A DNA stretch of 7,291 nt, taken from Clostridia bacterium (GTDB lineage: Bacteria > Bacillota > Clostridia > Saccharofermentanales > UBA5734). Location: NCBI GenBank assembly GCA_017997315.1, contig JAGOFF010000111.1:1-7291 (forward strand), read 5' to 3'. The notes beneath the pieces are model-generated. The model saw only the letters and a program-made list of their open reading frames with translations, had not been told where the DNA came from and ran no database searches. Numbering within the stretch: position 1 is the first letter of the stretch; every line of letters starts with the position of its first letter. Made by a program: the position numbers and the translations under genes. Shown piece after piece: positions 1 to 5,342 of this stretch.

Positions 1-256
1 CGGTGAGACCAGAGGGATCGCCGACAATAGCGGTACCGCCGCCGAGAAGAACGATGGGACGGTGCCCGGCGCGCTGCATATGCGCCATCACCATCATTTG
101 GAGAAAATGCCCGACATGCAGACTGTCCGCGGTCGGGTCGAAGCCGATGTAGAACGTGACGCCGGGCTTGGCGAGCAGGCTGCGCACCGCGTCCTCGTCC
201 GTGACCTGCGCCAGGTATCCCCGTTCCTTCAGGATGTCGAACACCGGTTTGTCCAT
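1..256 (-). CDS. tyrS: Tyrosine-tRNA ligase (TyrRS), N-terminal part, cut by the window edge
   Basis: This is the first 85 codons of tyrosyl-tRNA synthetase, a cytoplasmic class I enzyme that activates tyrosine with ATP and charges tRNA-Tyr. The translation starts MDKPVFDILKERGYLAQVTD. It contains the family signature YIGFDPTADSLHVGH at residues 36-50, in which HVGH (47-50) is the HIGH ATP-binding motif, followed by GGGTAIVGDPSG at 72-83. The KMSKS loop and the tRNA-binding C-terminus lie beyond the left edge. The ATG at 256-254 is chosen because a purine-rich Shine-Dalgarno sequence, GGAGAGGG, stands 7 nt upstream on the minus strand and because homologues begin with a similar N-terminal helix. 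The gene follows tmcAL on the same strand after a 57-nt gap and appears to have its own promoter. No T-box leader is present in the short upstream space. The family call is certain; only the remainder of the gene is unseen. Confidence 0.96.
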   Translation of the reverse strand, partial: MDKPVFDILKERGYLAQVTDEDAVRSLLAKPGVTFYIGFDPTADSLHVGHFLQMMVMAHMQRAGHRPIVLLGGGTAIVGDPSGLT

Positions 257-274
257 GGTTCGTTCCCTCTCCAT

Positions 275-289
275 CCGCCCTTCGGGCGG
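275..289 (-). other. Short GC hairpin in the tyrS 5' leader, next to the RBS
   Basis: A perfect 6-bp inverted repeat, CCGCCC/GGGCGG with a 3-nt GAA loop on the minus strand, lies 4 nt upstream of the tyrS Shine-Dalgarno sequence. No U-tract follows, so it is not a convincing terminator. It would lie inside the short leader of the tyrS mRNA and could stabilise the 5' end or influence ribosome access. It is too small to be a T-box. Its function is inference. Confidence 0.4.
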
Positions 290-310
290 TCCTTCGCATA
301 ATCGGAAGAT

Positions 311-339
311 AGTTTAAACCATGATCGGAGGGGTGTCAA
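311..339 (-). promoter_or_regulatory. Probable sigma-A promoter of tyrS, overlapping the 3' end of tmcAL
   Basis: Reading the minus strand, a perfect -35 hexamer TTGACA (339-334) is followed after exactly 17 nt by TAAACT (316-311), a 4/6 match to TATAAT. Initiation would fall near 304, giving a leader of about 48 nt that includes the hairpin and the RBS. The -10 hexamer contains the tmcAL stop codon (TAA, 316-314), and the -35 lies in the last codons of tmcAL. tyrS may therefore be transcribed independently of tmcAL, with read-through also possible. A perfect -35 at ideal spacing is unlikely by chance in such G+C-rich sequence, but the -10 is only moderate. Confidence 0.6.
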
Positions 340-1621
340 AATCCCGGCCGCACGGAAATCCGCGCGCGAGCATCCACAGATCGGTGGAAACCCTGTCGAG
401 CGCCGCCATGCGAGTCAGTGCGGCATCGTTTCCGTATTCCAGAAAGTCGGAGGCGTTCATCATGATCGGAAGACGGGCGCGGCCGCGCATGATCCGGAGC
501 AGTCGCCGCCCCCTGCGGGTGAAACCGAGCACGCGAAGGTAGCGCGGGCCCCCGCCGTCCCGGTCGAACAGCGCGAGGTCTTCCCGGGTCAGTCCGGCCA
601 GCATCGCGGCAACCGCGCGCCGGATCCGGGTGGAGGCGAAACGCCGGGTCGCGGCGGCTTCCAGGAGATCGTCGAGGAGGGCGGGGGAACGTGCCGGATC
701 GTCGGACGCCGGACGGGCCGCGGCGGCGGCCAGCCTCGCGGAAAGTCCTTCCTCCATGCCGGCGAACGACGCGAGAACCGCGGGCGGCAGGGAGCGCAGC
801 ATCGTGATCGCCGTTCCCGCCAGATCCTCCGGAAGGACCGGAGCTTCGCCGGCGAGCATGGCGGACACCAGAAGCGCAACGGATTGCGCGGGCATCTGCG
901 GACGGACCGCCTGGAACGCGCCGGCGGGGTCCTGACGGCAGGTGCGGACTGCGGCGCGGATGGCGGTCGCGCTTGCGATCGCAGCCCCGATGTCGTGATC
1001 CCGGTCATCCGCCCCTTCGCGCAGCACGGCCATCGGGACCATCGGGGAGCCCGTCCGGCGCAGCGCAGCCAGGTATTCGACCGCAAGGATGTTGTTCGAT
1101 GTCCGCAGACAGGACGCGTCCGGGGCGGCATCGCAACCGTCTTCGGGAGCGGGCGCGGCAGCGGCCAGATACTCTTCAAGCGCGGCGATGCGGGCACCCG
1201 CGAACGGTTCCCCCAGATCCAGCCGGGCCCGCAGACGGTCGCGGAACTCCGGCGGTTCCCGGACCAGCAGTCGCGCGGTCGCGTCGAGTACGCCCAGATC
1301 GCCGGTTTCACTGCCGAAGGCGAGCGTGCGGCACACCCCGGTAGCATCCGCAAGCGCGACGCCGCCTGCGGCGAACCGGCCCGCACCAGCCGCGGCATAC
1401 GCGAAAGGGAGTTCGATGACGAGGTCCGCTCCGCAGGCCAACGCAGCCTGTGTGCGGGTCCATTTATCGAGCAGGGCGGGTTCGCCGCGCTGGGTGAAAC
1501 ATCCGCTCATCACGGCGGCAATGGCCGTCTCCTCCCCGGTCCGCTCACGGATCCGGGTGAAGAGGCGGGCGTGCCCGTTGTGGAACGGGTTGAACTCTGC
1601 GATGACGGCGACGGCTTCCAT
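314..1621 (-). CDS. tmcAL: tRNA(Met) cytidine acetate ligase TmcAL (YlbM family)
   Basis: TmcAL activates acetate with ATP to acetyl-adenylate and transfers it to the wobble cytidine (C34) of elongator tRNA-Met, forming N4-acetylcytidine. Its 435 residues are close to the usual family length of about 400. The N-terminal nucleotidyltransferase signature is AVIAEFNPFHNGH (residues 5-17), with HNGH the HIGH-like ATP site. It is followed by SGCFTQRGEPA (39-49), KW (53-54), GADLVIELP (64-72), FGSE (102-105) and SNNILAVEYL (175-184), all typical of the family. The region after about residue 230 is less conserved and is rich in Ala and Arg, reflecting G+C pressure. The ATG at 1621 is chosen because the core motif begins four residues later. 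No Shine-Dalgarno is visible; an extended -10 lies 6 nt upstream, suggesting a leaderless mRNA. The gene is divergent from the GH8-like gene and sits near pta-ackA, whose products acetate and ATP are its substrates. The family call is firm; the exact activity is inferred from the family. Confidence 0.93.
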   Translation of the reverse strand: MEAVAVIAEFNPFHNGHARLFTRIRERTGEETAIAAVMSGCFTQRGEPALLDKWTRTQAALACGADLVIELPFAYAAAGAGRFAAGGVALADATGVCRTLAFGSETGDLGVLDATARLLVREPPEFRDRLRARLDLGEPFAGARIAALEEYLAAAAPAPEDGCDAAPDASCLRTSNNILAVEYLAALRRTGSPMVPMAVLREGADDRDHDIGAAIASATAIRAAVRTCRQDPAGAFQAVRPQMPAQSVALLVSAMLAGEAPVLPEDLAGTAITMLRSLPPAVLASFAGMEEGLSARLAAAAARPASDDPARSPALLDDLLEAAATRRFASTRIRRAVAAMLAGLTREDLALFDRDGGGPRYLRVLGFTRRGRRLLRIMRGRARLPIMMNASDFLEYGNDAALTRMAALDRVSTDLWMLARGFPCGRDFDTPPIMV

Positions 1622-1646
1622 GCGGCCATTATAGCATGCGGCCGCA
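1619..1646. repeat. 9-bp direct repeat and 10-bp palindrome in the divergent promoter region
   Basis: CATGCGGCC occurs at 1619-1627 and again at 1635-1643, 16 bp apart start to start, flanking the tmcAL -10. The second copy runs into the perfect palindrome TGCGGCCGCA (1637-1646), which lies between the two divergent -10 elements. The position would suit a regulator acting on both promoters. However, such G+C-rich words arise easily here, and the first copy overlaps the tmcAL start codon. The repeats are certain; an operator role is speculation. Confidence 0.35.
1628..1636 (-). promoter_or_regulatory. Extended -10 promoter of tmcAL, placing +1 at the start codon
   Basis: On the minus strand TGC-TATAAT is a perfect extended -10 (TG at 1636-1635, TATAAT at 1633-1628). 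It is followed by a 6-nt discriminator (GGCCGC) and then the tmcAL ATG. A start 7 nt after the -10 would be the A of that ATG. The expected -35 position (1656-1651, CCAGAA) is poor, as is usual for extended -10 promoters. There is no Shine-Dalgarno between promoter and ATG. Confidence 0.65.
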
Positions 1647-1653
1647 GGGCTTC

Positions 1654-1662
1654 TGGTATGAT
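1654..1662 (+). promoter_or_regulatory. Extended -10 promoter of the GH8-like gene, placing +1 at the start codon
   Basis: TGG-TATGAT (TG at 1654-1655, hexamer 1657-1662) is a 5/6 match with the extended TG. It is followed by a 6-nt discriminator (GGATCC) and the ATG at 1669. It mirrors the tmcAL promoter on the other strand, and the expected -35 (1634-1639, GCATGC) is equally poor. The two -10 hexamers are 23 bp apart, so the two polymerase footprints would overlap. No Shine-Dalgarno precedes the ATG, consistent with a leaderless mRNA. Confidence 0.5.
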
Positions 1663-1668
1663 GGATCC

Positions 1669-2928
1669 ATGCAGGTGAAGACCGGAAAAAGACTGGTTCT
1701 GGGGGCCGCGGCGGCGATCGTGCTCATCGCGGCCGGCGCGGTTGTCTGGTGGCTGTTTCCGGGATTGCGTCCCGGTACGGTCGAGTATGCGCACACGTGG
1801 CCCGGCCGTGCCCGGGAAGGATTCGCGGTTTCACGCGTGACGGTCGCGGCGTTGTCGGACGGGGCGGACCGCCTGCTTGCGCAGGGCGGCGAATGGGCCT
1901 CCTGGCACAGGATCGCGGGGAAAGGCGGCGTTCCGCCGGCGGAAACGTCGCCCTTCACATCCACCGCGGACCAGGTTCTGCGTCTGCGGCATGCCGTCGA
2001 GTCGGACGACCGGGGGGAAGCCTCGGATCTGATCGATTTCCTTGCCCGCGAACGGATGGACATGGAGGGACGGCTGCTCGAAGCGGACGGCCTGCCCGTG
2101 CGGAACCTCATCGCGCTGGACGCGGTGCGCGCATTGGCGGAAGCCTATACCGCCTGGGGGGTCCGGTCGTGGTCCGACATCGCGGTCCGCATTTCCGGTT
2201 CCCTGCTGGACGGTGGCGGACGCCTCGGAGTGCCTTCGGACTCCAACGTCGCGCTGCCGGGTCCGACCCCGACCCCGGTCACGCTGACCACGCCGACTCC
2301 GGGTCCCGGAGGAACCGCGACGCCGGTTCCCACCACGACCGCCGCTTCGGAACGGCCTTTGCGGCCGTACTGCGCGCTGGCGGGACTGGACGTATACACC
2401 ATGCAGCTGATGTCGAAGGCGGATGCAGAGTGGGAGTCCGCGCGGACTGCGGCGCTCGAGGCGATCCGGACGGCCTATATCGGGGATGCGCTGCCCCTGT
2501 ACCTGGCGGGCGCGGATCCGGATACCGGCCTGCCCGTTCCCTATGCGGGCGACGAACCGGTGGTCGACACCCTGGATTCGCTGCTGGTCATCCTCCATCT
2601 GTGCGAGGCGGGAGAGCAACGCGCGGAAAGCATCGCATGGATCCGGGCGGCGCTGTACAACGACGGGGCGCTGCGGAGTTCCTATGACATCGTGACGGGC
2701 GAACCTCATGACACCGCTGAGAATCCTGCCGCATACGCGGTTGTTGCCCGGATCGCCCGCATTCTGGATGACAGTGAACTCTACCGATTGGCTACGGAAC
2801 GTCTGGCCTGGCACATCGCGGATCTCCGGTCCAGTGCGGCATACGGGACGGTGTTCCGCGAGACTGCGGACGGCCGTATCGAAGTCCGCGCATACGACAA
2901 CGCCTGGGCCCTGCTCGGCATGGGCTGA
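1669..2928 (+). CDS. Membrane-anchored GH8-like (six-hairpin glycosidase fold) protein with internal Pro/Thr linker
   Basis: A 419-residue protein of uncertain function. Residues 1-8 (MQVKTGKR) are basic and residues 9-30 are hydrophobic, ending in VVWWLF, so it looks like a signal-anchored extracytoplasmic protein; no lipobox is visible. The rest is mostly alpha-helical and recalls family-8 glycosidases and their Bacillota relatives. LIALDAVRALAEAYTAWG (147-164) resembles the 'DAD..iA.aL..A...W' block, and AYDNAWALLGMG (408-419) resembles the C-terminal helix of these proteins. At the place where I align the general-acid 'EGQ' motif, this protein has TSTADQ (97-102) with no glutamate, so it may be non-catalytic. 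A linker rich in Pro, Thr and Gly (197-227) splits the helical region into two halves. I choose ATG 1669 over the in-frame ATG at 1636: the extra 11 residues (MRPQGFWYDGS) do not fit before the basic/hydrophobic anchor, and 1636 lies inside the promoter region. Neither start has a Shine-Dalgarno. The fold assignment is by eye; the substrate is unknown. Confidence 0.6.
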   Translation: MQVKTGKRLVLGAAAAIVLIAAGAVVWWLFPGLRPGTVEYAHTWPGRAREGFAVSRVTVAALSDGADRLLAQGGEWASWHRIAGKGGVPPAETSPFTSTADQVLRLRHAVESDDRGEASDLIDFLARERMDMEGRLLEADGLPVRNLIALDAVRALAEAYTAWGVRSWSDIAVRISGSLLDGGGRLGVPSDSNVALPGPTPTPVTLTTPTPGPGGTATPVPTTTAASERPLRPYCALAGLDVYTMQLMSKADAEWESARTAALEAIRTAYIGDALPLYLAGADPDTGLPVPYAGDEPVVDTLDSLLVILHLCEAGEQRAESIAWIRAALYNDGALRSSYDIVTGEPHDTAENPAAYAVVARIARILDDSELYRLATERLAWHIADLRSSAAYGTVFRETADGRIEVRAYDNAWALLGMG

Positions 2929-2935
2929 TCCGGCG

Positions 2936-2951
2936 CGCGGGTGATCCCGCG
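2936..2951 (+). terminator. Possible weak terminator hairpin after the GH8-like gene
   Basis: CGCGGG (2936-2941), loop TGAT, CCCGCG (2946-2951) forms a perfect 6-bp GC stem 7 nt after the stop codon. No T-run follows, so intrinsic termination would be weak. It may only protect the 3' end, or transcription may continue into pta. Confidence 0.25.
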
Positions 2952-2988
2952 TACCTCCGGCGCAGGCGTTCCATACCCTTGAATCCGC

Positions 2989-3017
2989 TTGCCACACCGG
3001 ATGGGTGTGTATATAAT
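2989..3017 (+). promoter_or_regulatory. Sigma-A-type promoter of pta-ackA
   Basis: TTGCCA (2989-2994, 5/6 match to TTGACA), a 17-nt spacer and a perfect TATAAT (3012-3017) form a near-consensus housekeeping promoter in an otherwise G+C-rich gap. Initiation is expected near 3024, giving a leader of about 29 nt that carries the pta ribosome binding site. Because ackA and proS follow on the same strand with short gaps and no convincing promoter or terminator between them, this promoter probably drives all three. Confidence 0.8.
2993..3009 (+). promoter_or_regulatory. Inverted repeat in the pta promoter spacer, candidate operator
   Basis: CACACC (2993-2998) and GGTGTG (3004-3009) form a perfect 6-bp inverted repeat separated by 5 bp (GGATG). 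It overlaps the end of the -35 and fills the spacer up to 2 bp before the -10. A dimeric regulator bound there would occlude RNA polymerase. No regulator gene is adjacent and I do not recognise the motif, so the operator role is inference. Confidence 0.4.
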
Positions 3018-3052
3018 CATAGGGTTGAAAAAACAGGAAAGAGGGAAATACC

Positions 3053-4042
3053 ATGGGATTTATCGATACCATCATCGCCAGGGCGCGGGTCGGACACAAG
3101 ACCATCGTCCTGCCTGAGTCGCTGGACCGGCGCGTGCTGGAAGCCGCCGCCCGCGTCCTGAAGGAAAAGATCGCAGGTGTCGTCCTCATCGGCAAGCGGG
3201 ATGAGATCCTCGCCGCCGCACAGGGACTCGACATATCGGGAGCACGCATCGTGGATCCCCTGACCGACGGAAAACTCGACGAATACTCCGCCGCGTACTA
3301 TGAGATGCGCAAAGCCAAGGGAATGACCCCGGAGAAGGCCGCTCAGACCATGACGGATCCCCTGTTCTACGGCGTGATGATGGTCAAGGCCGGCGAGGCC
3401 GACGGCATGGTGGCCGGTGCGGTCAACAGCACCGCAAACACCCTCCGTCCCGCACTCCAGATTCTCCGCACCGCGCCGGGCACCAAGCTGGTCTCGGCGT
3501 TCTTCATGATGGTCGTGCCGGATTGCCGCTACGGGCTGGACGGCACCTTCCTGTTCGCGGACAGCGGCCTGGTCGAGAATCCGAACGCGGACGAGCTGTC
3601 CGAGATCGCGATTTCCTCCGCCCGGACCTTCCGTCAGCTGACCGGGGCGGAGCCGAGTGTCGCGATGCTGTCCTACTCCACCAAAGGCAGTGCCAAGAGC
3701 GAGCTGACCGAGAAGGTGATCGAGGCGACCCGGCTGGCAAAGGAAAAGGCCCCGCAGCTCCGGCTGGACGGCGAACTGCAGCTCGACGCTGCGGTCGACG
3801 CGGGCGTCGGCAGCTCCAAAGCGCCAGGCAGCCCGGTCGCCGGCACCGCGAACGTGCTGGTCTTCCCGGACCTCAACGCCGGCAACATCGGCTACAAGAT
3901 CGTGCAGCGCCTGGCCAAAGCCGAGGCGTACGGCCCGATCACGCAGGGCATCGCCAAGCCGGTCAACGACCTGTCCCGCGGATGCGTCGCCGACGACATC
4001 GTCGGCGTGGTCGCAATCACCGCCGTGCAGGCCATGGACTGA
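3053..4042 (+). CDS. pta: Phosphate acetyltransferase
   Basis: Cytoplasmic Pta reversibly converts acetyl-CoA and phosphate to acetyl phosphate and CoA, the first step of the acetate-forming, ATP-yielding pathway. At 329 residues it is the short stand-alone form without the N-terminal regulatory domains of enterobacterial Pta. Family motifs seen: GMVAGAVNSTANTLRP (118-133), YSTKGSA (208-214), DGELQLDAA (239-247), VFPDLNAGNIGYK (270-282), and GPITQGIAKPVNDLSRGC (294-311), which contains the conserved Ser-Arg pair (308-309) of the active site. The start at 3053 has a strong purine-rich RBS (AGGAAAGAGGG, 3035-3045) 7 nt upstream. It is the first gene of a pta-ackA-proS string, with ackA 60 nt downstream. 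A near-consensus promoter with a spacer inverted repeat precedes it. Nothing is missing or unusual in the coding sequence. Confidence 0.97.
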   Translation: MGFIDTIIARARVGHKTIVLPESLDRRVLEAAARVLKEKIAGVVLIGKRDEILAAAQGLDISGARIVDPLTDGKLDEYSAAYYEMRKAKGMTPEKAAQTMTDPLFYGVMMVKAGEADGMVAGAVNSTANTLRPALQILRTAPGTKLVSAFFMMVVPDCRYGLDGTFLFADSGLVENPNADELSEIAISSARTFRQLTGAEPSVAMLSYSTKGSAKSELTEKVIEATRLAKEKAPQLRLDGELQLDAAVDAGVGSSKAPGSPVAGTANVLVFPDLNAGNIGYKIVQRLAKAEAYGPITQGIAKPVNDLSRGCVADDIVGVVAITAVQAMD

Positions 4043-4053
4043 GGCGCCGCCTC
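4041..4053 (+). other. Small hairpin overlapping the pta stop codon
   Basis: GAGGC (4041-4045), loop GCC, GCCTC (4049-4053) is a 5-bp GC stem that begins inside the pta TGA. No T-run follows, so it is not a terminator. It could affect mRNA processing or the pta/ackA expression ratio. It is short and may be chance. The rest of the 60-nt gap holds only the ackA RBS. Confidence 0.25.
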
Positions 4054-4102
4054 TGCTCAATAAAACCTGCCATTCGTCAGTCGATCAACGAAGGAGCGAA
4101 TC

Positions 4103-5299
4103 ATGAAGATCCTTGTCATCAATGCGGGCAGCTCGTCCCTCAAGTACCAGTTGCTGGATACTGAAAGCGGCGAAGTCCTCGCCCGCGGCGTTGCGGAACG
4201 CATCGGCCTCGACGCATCCCTGATCAAACACACCCGGAACAGCGACGGGACCGTCAAGATCCCGGTCGATATGCCCAATCACAAAATCGCCATCCAGCAG
4301 GTTCTGCGCGTACTGACCGCACCCGACACCGGCGTGATCGCAAGCATGGAGGAGATCGAGGCGGTCGGGCACCGCGTCGTCCACGGCGGCGAGAAGTTCG
4401 CGGCATCCGCACGGGTCACCCCCGCGGTCAAGGAAGCGATCCGCAGCTGCTTTGTGCTGGCCCCCCTCCACAATCCGCCCAACATGACCGGAATCGAAGC
4501 CTGCGAGGAAGCCATGCCGGGCGTCCCGCAGGTTGCGGTGTTCGACACCGCCTTCCACCAGTCCATGCCGCCGGAAGCCTATACATACGCCATTCCGTAT
4601 GAACTGTACAAAAAGCTCGGCATCCGCCGCTACGGATTCCACGGAACCTCGCACCAGTATGTCGCGCAGCGGGCCGCAGCCATGCTCGGCCGCAAGCTCG
4701 AGGACCTGCGCATCGTGACCTGCCATCTGGGGAACGGGTCCTCCATCACGGCGGTCCGGAACGGGCGTTCGGTCGATACATCGATGGGGATGACCCCGCT
4801 GGCGGGCATCTGCATGGGAACCCGCAGCGGCGATGTCGATCCCGCTATCGCCATGCTTCTGATGGATCGTGAAAAACTGACCGCCCAGCAGGTCGACGAC
4901 ATCCTCAACAAAAAGTCCGGCATGCTCGGGGTTTCGGGGATCTCAAGCGACTTCCGCGACCTGTATGCGGCGTCCGACGCCGGAAACGCGCGCGCGACGC
5001 TCGCCCTCGACATTTTCAAGTACCAGTGCCGCAAGATCATCGGAAGCTATGCCGCCGCCATGGGCGGGGTGGACGCCATCGTCTTCACCGCCGGCGTGGG
5101 GGAGAACAACGACGATGTCCGCCTCGGCGCCTGCGAAGGCCTCGGTTTCATGGGCGTCGAGATCGACCCGGTCAAGAACGCAACAGCCCGGACCGAGACG
5201 GATGTATCGTTGCCGTCCTCCCGGGTGCGCGTGCTGGTCATCCCGACCAACGAGGAACTCGCCATCGCCAACGAGACCGCCCGGCTCTGCCAGGACTGA
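4103..5299 (+). CDS. ackA: Acetate kinase
   Basis: AckA transfers the phosphoryl group of acetyl phosphate to ADP, giving acetate and ATP in the cytoplasm. It completes the Pta-AckA pathway and can run in reverse to assimilate acetate. The 398-residue length is normal. All key residues occur at the numbering used for the Methanosarcina enzyme: Asn7 in VINAGSSSLKY, Arg91 in GHRVVHGG, Asp148 in FDTAFHQ, His180 in YGFHGTSH, His208 in HLGNGSS, Arg241 in GTRSGDVDP and Glu384 in TNEE. It is therefore expected to be fully active. The start at 4103 is supported by AAGGAG (4091-4096) 6 nt upstream and by the N-terminal phosphate-binding motif. It lies 60 nt after pta and 43 nt before proS, with no recognisable promoter of its own, so co-transcription is likely. 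Confidence 0.98.
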   Translation: MKILVINAGSSSLKYQLLDTESGEVLARGVAERIGLDASLIKHTRNSDGTVKIPVDMPNHKIAIQQVLRVLTAPDTGVIASMEEIEAVGHRVVHGGEKFAASARVTPAVKEAIRSCFVLAPLHNPPNMTGIEACEEAMPGVPQVAVFDTAFHQSMPPEAYTYAIPYELYKKLGIRRYGFHGTSHQYVAQRAAAMLGRKLEDLRIVTCHLGNGSSITAVRNGRSVDTSMGMTPLAGICMGTRSGDVDPAIAMLLMDREKLTAQQVDDILNKKSGMLGVSGISSDFRDLYAASDAGNARATLALDIFKYQCRKIIGSYAAAMGGVDAIVFTAGVGENNDDVRLGACEGLGFMGVEIDPVKNATARTETDVSLPSSRVRVLVIPTNEELAIANETARLCQD

Positions 5300-5302
5300 C
5301 AT

Positions 5303-5316
5303 GCCGGCGTGCCGGC
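5303..5316 (+). other. Small GC hairpin between ackA and proS
   Basis: GCCGG (5303-5307), loop CGTG, CCGGC (5312-5316) could form a 5-bp stem in the 43-nt ackA-proS gap, 12 nt before the proS RBS. There is no T-run, so termination is unlikely. It may modulate processing, or it may simply reflect base composition. Confidence 0.2.
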
Positions 5317-5328
5317 CGCACGAACGAC

Positions 5329-5334
5329 GAGGAG
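5329..5334 (+). promoter_or_regulatory. Ribosome binding site that fixes the proS start
   Basis: GAGGAG lies 8 nt before ATG 5343. An in-frame ATG at 5301 and another at 4965 would extend the frame upstream, but the RBS sits downstream of both, and the family N-terminus begins at 5343. Confidence 0.75.
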
Positions 5335-5342
5335 TTGACGAC

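Noticed and set aside
62..301. Small plus-strand open frame with a run of histidines
   Set aside because: It is the antisense of tyrS codons around residues 54-60 (MMVMAHM). No RBS is seen and it carries no conserved feature.
257..313. T-box riboswitch upstream of tyrS
   Set aside because: Only 57 nt separate tmcAL and tyrS, and there is no specifier stem, T-box sequence or terminator/antiterminator pair.
1636..1668. Upstream in-frame ATG adding MRPQGFWYDGS to the GH8-like protein
   Set aside because: It lies within the divergent promoter region, has no RBS, and would put an unusual aromatic/acidic peptide ahead of a normal basic plus hydrophobic membrane anchor.
2260..2346. Tandem DNA repeat in the Pro/Thr-coding segment
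   Set aside because: The CCG-ACC codon pairs recur only briefly and with many substitutions. It is better described as a protein linker than as a repeat element.
1831..3249. Long minus-strand open frame opposite the GH8-like gene and pta
   Set aside because: Its composition is Arg/Gly/Pro-rich with no family motif, it crosses the pta promoter, and it mirrors well-supported genes. It is a typical artefact of high G+C coding DNA.
4965..5342. Long N-terminal extension of proS overlapping ackA, or a start at ATG 5301
   Set aside because: The extension is ackA read in another frame and is low-complexity Arg/Pro/Ser-rich. The GAGGAG RBS and the family N-terminus both point to 5343.
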